DNA of 64,000 bases, taken from Kitasatospora purpeofusca. Lineage in GTDB: Bacteria > Actinomycetota > Actinomycetes > Streptomycetales > Streptomycetaceae. The notes beneath the pieces were generated by a model that saw only the letters and a program-made list of their open reading frames with translations, did not search any database and was not told the DNA's origin. Location: positions 124,001 to 188,000 of the forward strand of contig NZ_JODS01000022.1 of assembly GCF_000718025.1 (NCBI RefSeq), in the 5' to 3' direction. Positions within the stretch are counted from its first letter, which is position 1. Every line of letters begins with the position of its first letter. A program made the position numbers and the translations under genes. Of this stretch, positions 7,352 to 15,961 are shown piece by piece.

Positions 7352-10300
7352 TCACTGTCCTTCTATCAACCAGTCGAGCTCTACAACGTCCGGGCCGCAG
7401 CTGACTGCGAGGCGCCGCGAGCTGATCCAGGTCACGGCGCGCGGTGTGTCGGGTAGCCACATCGGCGGCCCCAGCACCCGCCGGGTCTCGACATCGAGAA
7501 CGCGCAGGGACCGGTCGCCGTGCCCTGTCGCGATGAGAGGTCTCCCTCCATCAGGAGCCGCGGCGACGCAGGTGGCATCGTTGGCCAAGTGCTCGACTCC
7601 GCGGCTGAGCGTAGTCGGCGCCTTGCGCGGAACCAGGTCCCACAGTTCCAAGGAGCCGTTCTCCGAGAGGGCTACCACGCCTGCTGCTGTCGCGGCCAGC
7701 TCCACGACACGGTGGTCAGCCGACGGTGGTTGGACAGACAGGATTCGCCCACCGCTCCTCCACTCGATGAGGGCGGTCCCGTCCTGTGCCGTTGCCACGA
7801 GCAGACCACTTGGCAGGGGCGCCATCGCGGTGACTGCGGAGGGGAGCCGGAGGGACCACAAGGTCTCCGAGCTGTACTGCCCCGCCTCCGCAACTAGCTT
7901 CCAGTAGCGCAGGCGTCCGGCGGCCGAGGTGATGAAGCAAGCATCGCCCACAGGCAGGATCCGTGTAACGCGGTTCCGGTACCGCGCTATCCTCCTGGTC
8001 TTCGGCGTCTTCTGACCCCAGCCTTCCACGACATTCAGGCGTCCCTGAACACCGGCTGCGAGGACCACAGGACCGATGTCCGGTACTACCGCGGCACAGA
8101 TGGAACTGAGGCCGCTCACTCGGAGGACAGCGCCAGAGTGCAGCACCGTGTCGTCGGCACCCCTGCTGACCGCCCGGTCCTGGACATGCGTCAGTTCCAC
8201 AACGGGTTTGCTGTGTCCGACGACCTTCACGCGAGTGGCGGCAGCCCCGGGCATGAGACGCCACACATGGATGGACCCGTCAGGCTGCGCGACCAGCACC
8301 GTGTGATCCCCGCCGACCTCCATCGTGACGAACGCGGCCGAGGGGGACGGGAGCAGGGACGCGGTCTGTTGCGCGATCTCGTCCACCGGCGGTTCCTGAG
8401 GGGCGGACTTCTGCCGACGTCGAGGGAGTGGGCGGTTGGTGCGGCCACGACTCAGACGCCTGAGTCCACTCGCGCTTACATGGAGTCGGCGAAGCTCGTC
8501 CCATATCTCGTCCTCGAGGTCGTCCAAGACCTCCCTTTCCGGGTCGTCCGTGTCGGCCGGTGGTTCTGGCTTTACAGGGGTGTATCCGATGAACCTGCGG
8601 GCCTCCATGTCCCAGATGAGGGTCTCCACGCCTTTCCTCTTGCCGGTGAACCGCAGACCGAGGGCCTGGCCTTCGAGCGCCTCCGTGGAAATCTCCACCG
8701 GACTGGGCTTTCGGATCCCCTTCTTCCCCAGCACCACTCCTTCTTCGAGGTCCCACATCTGTACGACACCGCCGCTTGACCGGGTGACCAGGTAAGGCCC
8801 GTGCGTTGCCGGATAGGTGTGCATCTCGGTCACCAATCGGTCCGCGTCTCTGAGGGCGCGGCCTCGCGGTCGCAGCGAAGGCAAGTCCCACAGCCGAATC
8901 TGGCCGCTTTCAAGAGTGAGGGTGACCACGACCTCCTCGCCGCCAATCACGATCGTGTCCATCGCGTCAGCGTCGGCGTCGGCGTACGCCTGCTGCTCGA
9001 AAGCGGTGAGGTTCCACGCTCGTACGGAGCGGTCCTCGCCCAGTGAGACAACAAGCCTCTCCGATGTCTTGGCGACGAGAAGCTTGCTCGCTGGACCTTC
9101 GTGCCCCTGCAGGCTGCCGAGGTAGCTGGTGTAGACCCCGGACCCGGTCGCCGTGGTGCAGGCCCATGCGGGCGGCGGTGCGTCCGGATGGTGCATGACG
9201 TCCACCGATGCCCGCAGATCGGCCCATCGAGCGAGGTCGACACTGAGCAGCTGCCGGCGCTGGTAGGGCGAGGCGGTCAGGTGGTGGGGACCGCTGGTGC
9301 GGTAGGCGGCGGCCATGAGACGTGCGGCTTCGCTGTCCGCGCCGTCCAGCAGCGGGACCAGATGTCGCGGGTCGGCATGGGCCAGGAACTCGCTGTCGAG
9401 TACCAGCTCATCGGCCCGTCCCGCCTCGGTCGCGTGCTCGAGCAGGTGCCGCAGTAGATAGGGCTCGGCGTTGCGCCAGTTCGGACGGTGGAGCGGGGAG
9501 GGGCGTTCGGAGTCGAGGAGAGCCTCGTACACGCGGTTGGCGACCGCCGCGGGCGCGATGGGATCGCTGCGGCCGTACGGATGGAGCGTCATGTGGTCTG
9601 CGAGCGCTTGATGAAAGAAGCGGTACACGGTCAGTCCGTCTGGTCCCGCGGTCGTACGGAGGTAGAAAGTGACAAGGCGCAGCACCTCCTCGATGGCGGC
9701 TTCCGCCCGAGGCACTGGCGATGCAGCGGAGCCAGGGCCGAAGGCACGGGCTGCGTGGACGAGCAACCGCCGAGACATACCTTCTCCCTTGACGCGACCG
9801 AGCGCGGCGAGCACGGGCCGCAACCACAACTGCCCGGGGCCGAGTTCACGAAGGTGGAGTTCCAATACGTCGCCGAGCGAGCGTGGCACCTGGGCCGCTA
9901 CCGTGGCGGTACTCATCTGCTCAACGGGAAGCGCGGTCAGCAGTTGGACGTAGAGTCCTGCTACCAGGAACCTGCCGCCCATGTCGGCCATGCTCAGCGC
10001 ATCGGCGATGATGCTGGCCGCCTCAGTACGGAGGGTTCGGTACTCGGGGACGCCGTACACGGTAGATCCGGCGAGCAGTGCCCTCACGTAGTCGGCCAGT
10101 TCCTCCCTCACGCGTTCCAGAGGGACCTGGTCGAGGTTGACGAGTCCGCCCTCGCTCTCTCGAGCCGCAGCGAGGAGCGGCTCGAACTGCTGCCAGGGAC
10201 GCACCCCGACCAGCAGTCGGCATCCGTTCCCGCCATGGCGGCCCTTCATCGTGGCGAGTGGGATGAGGAGGTGATTGAGAATCGCCTCGGGCTCCGTCGC

Positions 10301-11605
10301 CTCGTCCAGGGCATCCAGGACCACCGCCGGAACACCGGCCTCCCTGCTGATGACCTCGAAGCAGAAGTCCCGCGGGTTCCATCGCCGGCCGAGTGGCTGC
10401 TCCATATCGAGCTGGCGGGCAAGCGAGTCGATGACCTCGTTGAGGGACAGGCCACGTGCGTGGACGGCTATCAAACGATGGTTGAGGGACGGCAGCCGGT
10501 CGGGGTGAACCCGGGACGTGATCCCGGTTGCGAGAGGACGCAGTCTCGGATGGGCCGCACAGACCAACATGCCGATTAGCGCGGACTTTCCGACACCCGG
10601 ACTGCCAGTCACCACCCGTAGGTTGCCGTGCCTCCCTGTCGTGTCCTCCAACCACGTCGTCAGCTCCTCCAGCTGCTGCTCCCTGCCTGTGAAGTAGCAC
10701 TGCCCAGTCGCCGATCTTCGGTCTGGATCGCCGGACGCGCGGCTCAAGTAGTGGACAGGGTCGAAGGCGGGGTCCAGGTCTCGCAGAAACATCCCGAGTG
10801 CGCTCTCGCGCACGGCCAGGACGGTGTCGGTGTACTCGGTCCGGTACCAGGGATTGCAGAAGAACGCCGGCGCGCTGTCGAACGGGTGGAACTGTGGTGT
10901 CATTTCGAGCTTCTGAGGAACCGAGGCTCCCTCCATGACACACAGTCGGTCGAGCTCACGCTGCACTTCGGCGGCGAACACCCGCACAGGGACGTGCTTC
11001 AAGGAAGGGTGGACGTCCAGCGCCCCTTTGGCGAGCCCCCGCAGCGTGGTGGCGACGGCTTGACTGAACCTGCCGTCGAAGGCTGCCGAGCCGTGGCCCG
11101 CGGCGCCGACAACCCACACCTTGCGGTCGGAATCGTCCATCATCATGCGCACTTGGGCCCGGGCCGCCTTGCCGGCCTGGCAGACGTCCAGAAGCAGCAG
11201 GACATCGGGGCCTTCGGGGCTCTCCTCGAACCTGTTGATCAAGGCGTCTACGTCGATCGTGGTCGCGCCGGACCTGTTCTGGGCCCAGTCTCGACCTGGC
11301 AGGAGCAGGGAGCCGCCTCGGCCCACCAGGCCGTGGCCGACATGATGGATGACAACCTGGCCGCCGCCTGCGCTGTCGCTCACACGGTTCAACCGTCCAA
11401 GCAGCTCGCTCGATGCGACGTCGACGTGCGGCCGGCCGCCGTCGATGGAGAAGCCAAGCGCGGCGAGCGACTCTGCAACCAGTTCCGTGCGGTCGGAGAC
11501 GAACCCGAGCGGATCCAATGGTTCCGGCTCAGAGCCGTCAGGCTCGGAGTCGTCAGGCTGCGTCGGCCCATACGTTGAGATGCCACTGACAATCGCCCTG
11601 CGCAC
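7352..11605 (-). CDS. Caspase-like peptidase / P-loop NTPase / WD40 protein
   Basis: A 1417-residue protein from the GTG at 11605. Residues 1-250 form a caspase (C14) domain with catalytic His91 in HHVGHG and Cys142 in LDVCQAG. Residues about 300-650 form a STAND/NACHT-like NTPase with Walker A GSPGVGKS (334-341) and Walker B VVLDALDEA (about 428-436). A helical region follows, and the C-terminal 600 residues contain WD40 units recognisable by IRLWDL, VQMWDL, IHVWRL, LRYWKL and LELWDL. This architecture fits regulated death or conflict NTPases of multicellular bacteria, where the propeller senses and the caspase acts; that role is inference. The open frame continues upstream to 12190 but only through a methyltransferase remnant and noncoding DNA. 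A GGGAG sequence precedes the chosen GTG. Codon use is less GC-rich than in the flanking genes. Confidence 0.85.
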   Translation of the reverse strand: MRRAIVSGISTYGPTQPDDSEPDGSEPEPLDPLGFVSDRTELVAESLAALGFSIDGGRPHVDVASSELLGRLNRVSDSAGGGQVVIHHVGHGLVGRGGSLLLPGRDWAQNRSGATTIDVDALINRFEESPEGPDVLLLLDVCQAGKAARAQVRMMMDDSDRKVWVVGAAGHGSAAFDGRFSQAVATTLRGLAKGALDVHPSLKHVPVRVFAAEVQRELDRLCVMEGASVPQKLEMTPQFHPFDSAPAFFCNPWYRTEYTDTVLAVRESALGMFLRDLDPAFDPVHYLSRASGDPDRRSATGQCYFTGREQQLEELTTWLEDTTGRHGNLRVVTGSPGVGKSALIGMLVCAAHPRLRPLATGITSRVHPDRLPSLNHRLIAVHARGLSLNEVIDSLARQLDMEQPLGRRWNPRDFCFEVISREAGVPAVVLDALDEATEPEAILNHLLIPLATMKGRHGGNGCRLLVGVRPWQQFEPLLAAARESEGGLVNLDQVPLERVREELADYVRALLAGSTVYGVPEYRTLRTEAASIIADALSMADMGGRFLVAGLYVQLLTALPVEQMSTATVAAQVPRSLGDVLELHLRELGPGQLWLRPVLAALGRVKGEGMSRRLLVHAARAFGPGSAASPVPRAEAAIEEVLRLVTFYLRTTAGPDGLTVYRFFHQALADHMTLHPYGRSDPIAPAAVANRVYEALLDSERPSPLHRPNWRNAEPYLLRHLLEHATEAGRADELVLDSEFLAHADPRHLVPLLDGADSEAARLMAAAYRTSGPHHLTASPYQRRQLLSVDLARWADLRASVDVMHHPDAPPPAWACTTATGSGVYTSYLGSLQGHEGPASKLLVAKTSERLVVSLGEDRSVRAWNLTAFEQQAYADADADAMDTIVIGGEEVVVTLTLESGQIRLWDLPSLRPRGRALRDADRLVTEMHTYPATHGPYLVTRSSGGVVQMWDLEEGVVLGKKGIRKPSPVEISTEALEGQALGLRFTGKRKGVETLIWDMEARRFIGYTPVKPEPPADTDDPEREVLDDLEDEIWDELRRLHVSASGLRRLSRGRTNRPLPRRRQKSAPQEPPVDEIAQQTASLLPSPSAAFVTMEVGGDHTVLVAQPDGSIHVWRLMPGAAATRVKVVGHSKPVVELTHVQDRAVSRGADDTVLHSGAVLRVSGLSSICAAVVPDIGPVVLAAGVQGRLNVVEGWGQKTPKTRRIARYRNRVTRILPVGDACFITSAAGRLRYWKLVAEAGQYSSETLWSLRLPSAVTAMAPLPSGLLVATAQDGTALIEWRSGGRILSVQPPSADHRVVELAATAAGVVALSENGSLELWDLVPRKAPTTLSRGVEHLANDATCVAAAPDGGRPLIATGHGDRSLRVLDVETRRVLGPPMWLPDTPRAVTWISSRRLAVSCGPDVVELDWLIEGQ

Positions 11606-11857
11606 GCCACTCCCATGCAGCAAACCGTTCTGACCGGGCCAGCATATGTGTGTTGGACAGCCAGAGCCTCCGCCGGACCGGCGCAGCGTGAACGGCAAGG
11701 GCCTCAAACTGGGCTCATGGAGACAGAGTCGTGTCAGCCCACCACTCTCGTCGACCGACCACAACGCGTTTCGCGGTCGGAGGACACTGGCGCGGACCGG
11801 GCCTCTGCGGCCGGAGGCGAGGTACTGGGTTCCCAGCCGACGGCGGAGGCCCTTGCG

Positions 11858-12190
11858 CGGCCAGTCGACGACGAGCTGGCTGTAGGGCTTGTCGATGACG
11901 AAGCGCGGGTCGGTGGCCGTCAACCGGTCGCGGGCGTCGCCGACGGCCATGCGGAACCCGGGCTCCGGTGCGGTGTTGCCCCAGCCGTCGTGCCAGGCGC
12001 GGATCTCGGTGACGAGGTGCTCGGCGAGGTCGGCGGCGCGGGAGCCGTGGCCGATGACGCCGATCTCCCAGAAGCGGTCGGCGTCGTCCTCGCCTTCGCG
12101 GATGGTCAGGTAGGCGAGGGAGTCCGCGTCGAGGGCGGCCACGGAGCCACAGCCGAAGTGCGGGCTGAAGCCCGGGCGGGAGCCGGGCAT
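11858..12190 (-). pseudogene. C-terminal remnant of an FxLD-type / isoaspartate methyltransferase-like protein
   Basis: About 110 codons match by eye the C-terminal accessory region of protein-L-isoaspartate-type methyltransferases of the FxLD lanthipeptide system. HFGCG...DSLAYLTIR is followed by WEIGVIGHG, a helix with EIRAW, and the closing VIDKPYSQLVVDWP. The catalytic methyltransferase domain is absent. The remnant is cut at the islet edge beside the right 103-bp repeat. It is in frame with the caspase gene, so automatic annotation would fuse the two. The sequence between 11606 and 11857 looks noncoding. Confidence 0.6.
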
Positions 12191-12219
12191 GCGGGACAGG
12201 CCGTCGCCGACTCGGCCTC

Positions 12220-12322
12220 ACCTACACCGAACTCCCCGAACTCCTCTCCCGCGCCGACCTCGTCAGCCTCCACGTCCCCCTGCTGCCCTCCACCCACCAC
12301 CTCATCGACGCCGCCGCCCCTC
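12220..12322 (+). repeat. 103-bp direct repeat, right copy
   Basis: Identical to 5547-5649. It closes the islet and carries the dehydrogenase codons for the TYTELPEL to THHLID stretch. It is followed directly by further dehydrogenase sequence in another reading frame. Confidence 0.95.
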
Positions 12323-12421
12323 GTCGACAGCGCCGCCCTCGTCGAGGTCCTCCGCGCCGGACACCTCTCCGGCGTCGGCCTCGACGTCTACGAGGAGGAG
12401 ACCGGCGTCTTCTTCACCGAC
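12220..12421 (+). pseudogene. 2-hydroxyacid dehydrogenase, middle fragment
   Basis: The repeat copy is followed by codons for LVDSAALVEVLRAG and GVGLDVYEEETGVFFTD, the part of the NAD domain expected soon after THHLID in this family. The roughly 15 residues that should lie between them (the ALARMK...NSSRGG stretch) are missing, and the frame shifts by one base at the join. Homology ends at 12421. The 150 bp that follow, up to the photolyase gene, show nothing recognisable. It is the second of three pieces of the split gene. Confidence 0.85.
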
Positions 12422-12569
12422 GCACCGGAACCGACGACCGTCAGGGACTTTTGCACGAGCCTCGCACCCGACGGGTGATCCGGCGGCTGTCGCCAGCGGA
12501 GTGGAGCCGGACGTCGACCCGGGGGACCGTCCGCCGTACGGCAGGGCCGCACGGCGGGGCCCCGGGCCG

Positions 12570-14084
12570 TCAGGGGGCGGCGCTCCCGCGGGCGGTCTCG
12601 GCCGCCAGCAGCTCGGGGAGGTCGCCGAGCCGGTCGAGCCCCCCGACGGCGCGGGCGGTGCGGTGGTTGGCGGCCAGCAGTGCGCGGTGGCGGTGGACGA
12701 AGGACCAGTAGCCGGCCGTGAACGGGCAGGCACGCTCCCCGGTCCGGTCACCGGGCCGGTAGGCGCACGGGCGGCAGAGGTCGCTCATCCGGTTCAGATA
12801 GGCGCCGCCGCAGGTGTAGGGCTTGGTGGTCGTGGTGCCGCCGTCGGCGTACTGCGACATGCCGATCACGTTGGGGACCATCACCCAGTCGTAGCCGTCC
12901 ACGAAGCTGCGGTGGAACCAGTCGGTGACCGCGGCCGGGTCGTAGCCGTGCTGCAGGGCCCAGTTCCCGAGCACCATCAGCCGCGGGACGTGGTGGGTCC
13001 ATCCGGTGTCGCGGACCTGGGCGAGCACGCGGGAGAGGCAGCGGGCCCGTACCGCGTCCGCGTCCAGCTCGGCGAACCAGTCGGGCAGCGGGGTGCGGTG
13101 GCCGAGTGCGTTGCGGTTCCGGTGGTCCTCACCGAGGTACCAGTACAACTGCCAGACGTACTCGCGCCACCCGGCCACCTGCCGGACGAACCCCTCCACG
13201 CTGTTGAGCGGCGCGTCCCCGGAGCGGTAGGCGTCCTCGGCGCGGCGCACGCACTCGCCCGGGTCGAGCAGGCCGAGATTCAGCGGGACGGAGAGCAGGC
13301 TGTGCGCCATCCACGGGTCGGCCGCCAGGACGGCGTCCTCCCAGCGACCGAAGTGGGGCAGGCGGGCGGTCGCGAAGTGCTCCAGCGCTTGTACGGCCTC
13401 GGCGCGGGTGGCGGCGAAGCGGCGGGGGCCGTCCCGTCCGACGAAGCGCACCTCGCCGGACTGCTCCCAGCGGTCGAGGTCGGCCCGCACCTCCTCGTCG
13501 ATCTCGTCCTCCTCCGGCCACAGGGGCGGCGGCACGGGCAGGACGGACCTCCCGCGCGGCGGCGGCTCCCGGTTGTCGGCGTCCAGGTTCCACCGGCCGC
13601 CGACGGGCTCCCCGCCGGGGTCCAGGAGCAGGTGCTCGGCCCTGCGGACCCGCCGGTAGAAGTCCTCCATCAGCAGCCGCCGCCCGCCGAGGCCGTCCGC
13701 CCAGCGGCGGAAGTCGCCGAACGGCACCAGGAAGCCGCGTGGCGGGAGCACCTCCACCCGCGGCAGCGCCGTGACCAGACCGAGTGCCGCCCTGGACGTC
13801 GGGTGGCAGACCGTGACGGAGCTCTCCCCCACGGCCTGCCGCAGCCCCTCCCGGTAGGTCTCCGCCCGGACGTAGCGGGCCCGCTCGCCGAGTTCGGCGG
13901 CCCGGTGCCGCATCGCGGACAGCACCAGGTGGGCCTTCGCCCGGTGGAAGCGCCGGCGGCGGAACACCGACCGGGCCTCGACGACGACCACGGGCGCGTC
14001 GGGATCCGGTCCGGGCCCGTGCGGGGCAAGGAAGTGCGGGCCGAGCTGGTCCCCGAACAGCCAGTGCGGCCGGGGCCCGCTCAC
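12570..14084 (-). CDS. Iron-sulfur bacterial cryptochrome / (6-4) photolyase-like protein (PhrB family)
   Basis: This 504-residue member of the FeS-BCP photolyase group repairs or senses light-related damage using FAD and a 4Fe-4S cluster. The N-terminal alpha/beta domain begins WLFGDQLGPHF. Four cysteines at 349, 437, 440 and 453 match, with an offset of one, the cluster ligands known in Agrobacterium PhrB (350, 438, 441, 454). The helical FAD domain contains WMAHSLLS and NWALQHGYD. The GTG start follows a GGGAG site. It is the last gene of a probable SRPBCC-SDR-photolyase operon, although 250 bp separate it from the SDR gene. Confidence 0.92.
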   Translation of the reverse strand: MSGPRPHWLFGDQLGPHFLAPHGPGPDPDAPVVVVEARSVFRRRRFHRAKAHLVLSAMRHRAAELGERARYVRAETYREGLRQAVGESSVTVCHPTSRAALGLVTALPRVEVLPPRGFLVPFGDFRRWADGLGGRRLLMEDFYRRVRRAEHLLLDPGGEPVGGRWNLDADNREPPPRGRSVLPVPPPLWPEEDEIDEEVRADLDRWEQSGEVRFVGRDGPRRFAATRAEAVQALEHFATARLPHFGRWEDAVLAADPWMAHSLLSVPLNLGLLDPGECVRRAEDAYRSGDAPLNSVEGFVRQVAGWREYVWQLYWYLGEDHRNRNALGHRTPLPDWFAELDADAVRARCLSRVLAQVRDTGWTHHVPRLMVLGNWALQHGYDPAAVTDWFHRSFVDGYDWVMVPNVIGMSQYADGGTTTTKPYTCGGAYLNRMSDLCRPCAYRPGDRTGERACPFTAGYWSFVHRHRALLAANHRTARAVGGLDRLGDLPELLAAETARGSAAP

Positions 14085-14334
14085 CGGGCCGCTCCCGCGC
14101 GACCCGCCCGAACGGAGCGGTGGTCCGCGGGAGGCCCGTCACCGAGGTCCATGACGACCCCCTTCTCCGACGGGGAGGCGGACGCCTCCAACGTCCAGCA
14201 TCGGCGGCCCGAACGGTCCGGCCGATCCGCAGCGTTCGCGCAGCGTTGCGCCGAGCGGCCGGCGGGTACTCCCGGTGAGTCCCGGCCGGGTGCCCGCCCC
14301 GGGGCCGCCTGCCGCCACGGTGTGCGCCCGGTGT

Positions 14335-15063
14335 TCACCGGACGCGCCCGGCCGTCGTGGGCGGCGAGGCCGCGGGTTCGCCCCGCCGCCCGGACGGAGC
14401 CAGCACGGCCGCGCCCTGGACCAGGGCGTCCAGGACGGCGCCGACCCAGCTGTCCAGGTCCGCTCCGGGCGGGAGCGGAGGGGCGGAGCCGGCCAGGGCC
14501 CGGTCGGCGAAGCCGGTGTCGAGGTGGGGCAGACGTGCGTCCAGGACCGAGACCCCGTGGTGGGCGTACTCGACACGTGCGGTGTCCAGCCAGGCCGACA
14601 GCGCGGCCTTGGAGGCCCGGTATGCGGCGGCGCCGCCGAGCGGGCGGTCGACGATCACGCCGGTGATCGCCCCGACGGACCCGCCCGGGCCGATCAGGGG
14701 GAGTGCGCCTTCGAGCACCGCCATGGGGGCGAGGGCGTTGACGGTCATCAGGTGCTCCTCCATCTCCGGGCCCAGCTGCGAGCAGTGCCCGAACGCGACC
14801 GCGCCGATCGCGACCAGGACGGCGTCAAGGCCGCCGAGCTGCTCGACCGCCCTCGGTCCGAGGGCGCGGCCCCCCTCGAGGTCGTACGCGTCGAAGACGA
14901 GACCGGGACCGGCGCGGGCGCGCCGGGCGGCGTGGGCCAGGCGCTGCGGATCCCGGCCGGCCACCGCCACCCGGGCGCCCCGTGCCGCGGCTGCCGCCGC
15001 CAGCTCGCCGCCGATGGCACCGGAGGCGCCGACCACCAGGAGCTTCAGATCCACGATCTCCAC
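14335..15063 (-). CDS. Short-chain dehydrogenase/reductase
   Basis: A 242-residue classical SDR. The nucleotide loop GASGAIG is at residues 12-18 and the catalytic Tyr148 and Lys152 are in YRASK. The expected catalytic Ser position, about 14 residues before the Tyr, appears to be Thr134, which is tolerated in some SDRs. The GTG at 15063 is chosen because GGAGG lies six bases upstream; a second GTG at 15054 is possible. It follows the SRPBCC gene by 68 bp. SDR and SRPBCC genes occur beside photolyases in bacterial light-stress operons, so a light-stress role is inferred. Confidence 0.85.
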   Translation of the reverse strand: MEIVDLKLLVVGASGAIGGELAAAAAARGARVAVAGRDPQRLAHAARRARAGPGLVFDAYDLEGGRALGPRAVEQLGGLDAVLVAIGAVAFGHCSQLGPEMEEHLMTVNALAPMAVLEGALPLIGPGGSVGAITGVIVDRPLGGAAAYRASKAALSAWLDTARVEYAHHGVSVLDARLPHLDTGFADRALAGSAPPLPPGADLDSWVGAVLDALVQGAAVLAPSGRRGEPAASPPTTAGRVR

Positions 15064-15131
15064 GAAGGACCTCCGGCGTTTCGGGTTCGGCGGGTGTCGG
15101 CCCGGCCCGGTGTCGGCCCGGCCCGGTGTCG

Positions 15132-15563
15132 TCACGTGCCGGCGAGGACCACTGGCAGGCGCGCGGCGACCGCGTCGGCCAGGAGCTCGAACTCGCGTCG
15201 GAGCAGGGGCGCCGCGAGCCGCGCGAGGCCGTTGAACCTCAGCTCGGCCCGATAGGTGAGGACGGCGCCGGCGCCGGCCGCCAGTACGGTGATGTCGTCG
15301 GTCGCCGTCACGGTGCGGTTGCGTCCGACGAACACCAGCCGGTCGGGAGCGAGGCGTTCCAAGCGGTACAGCAGTTCGGTCTCCCGCCCCCGGAAACGCG
15401 AGACGTTGCGCCAGGTGGAACCCTCGGCGACCGGACCGCCGTCCAGGCGGTCGCACCGCACCGTGCCCGGATCCCACTGCTCGGTGTTGCCGAAGTCCGC
15501 GAGGTAGCGCAGCACTTCGTCCGCCGCCCGGTCGAGGGTCACCGTGCGCAGCACTCTGACCAT
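15132..15563 (-). CDS. SRPBCC / polyketide cyclase-like lipid-binding protein
   Basis: This 143-residue protein has the START-like fold. It begins MVRVLRTVTLDRAADEVLRYLADF and has the NTEQWDPGT motif found in many stand-alone SRPBCC proteins. It presumably binds a small hydrophobic ligand; no enzymatic activity can be assigned. The open frame extends upstream, but 15563 is preceded by GGGAGAA and begins the domain. It is the first gene of the minus-strand SRPBCC-SDR-photolyase group. Confidence 0.82.
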   Translation of the reverse strand: MVRVLRTVTLDRAADEVLRYLADFGNTEQWDPGTVRCDRLDGGPVAEGSTWRNVSRFRGRETELLYRLERLAPDRLVFVGRNRTVTATDDITVLAAGAGAVLTYRAELRFNGLARLAAPLLRREFELLADAVAARLPVVLAGT

Positions 15564-15607
15564 GAGCTTCTCCCGCCGTCCGCGGACCGGCCGACTGCCG
15601 GCCCGTT

Positions 15608-15638
15608 GTGGCTTCGTTCGTGGCTTCGTTCCGGAACG
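15608..15638. promoter_or_regulatory. Tandem 12-bp repeat and palindrome in the SRPBCC promoter region
   Basis: GTGGCTTCGTTC occurs twice in tandem (15608-15619 and 15620-15631) and runs into the palindrome CGTTCCGGAACG (15627-15638). On the minus strand this places a GGAAC box about 65 bp upstream of the SRPBCC start. This could be an ECF-sigma -35 element or an activator site such as a light-responsive MerR-type site. The whole divergent gap 15564-15961 (398 bp) otherwise holds no supported gene. Confidence 0.45.
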
Positions 15639-15961
15639 CCGCTGCGGATTGCGTCGGCCGTCTCCCGCCGTACGGTCCGGCTGCCGGGCCGGGCACCACG
15701 AGGACGAGGCGGTGCACAAACGCTGCGAGTGTGCCTCCAGCCCTGAAACGATGCACGGTGGACACGTGAGCATCCGAACCCTGGCCCTTCGCGCGAGCCA
15801 ACCGGGCGGTTCGGCCGGGCCCGACCGGCGTGGGCCGCCGAGAACCGGGGCCGCCGGGAACCGGGGTTGTCCGAGCAGGCGGCACCCGGCGCCCCGTACG
15901 GATCGCCCACGCCCCCGACAGCACCTCCGCCTGCTCCGACCCGCGCTACTGAGGAGTCGTC

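Larger units (their letters stand above)
5650..12219. mobile_element. 6.6-kb foreign islet between 103-bp direct repeats
   Basis: The segment interrupts the dehydrogenase gene and is bounded by perfect 103-bp direct repeats. Its content is a 5'- and 3'-truncated tet(M)/otrA-like fragment, an alpha/beta hydrolase, a caspase-NTPase-WD40 gene and the 3' end of a methyltransferase gene. Both outer genes are cut at the edges, so the islet looks like a piece taken from elsewhere. Base composition through the hydrolase and caspase genes is visibly less GC-rich than the flanks, with many A/T-ending codons. No integrase, transposase, tRNA or terminal inverted repeat was seen, so the mechanism of entry is unknown. 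Single-crossover integration of a circle carrying a piece of the dehydrogenase gene would give this structure. Confidence 0.6.

Noticed and set aside
12189..14666. 825-codon plus-strand frame across the photolyase region
   Set aside because: It is antisense to the photolyase gene with its four cluster cysteines and shows only low-complexity sequence.
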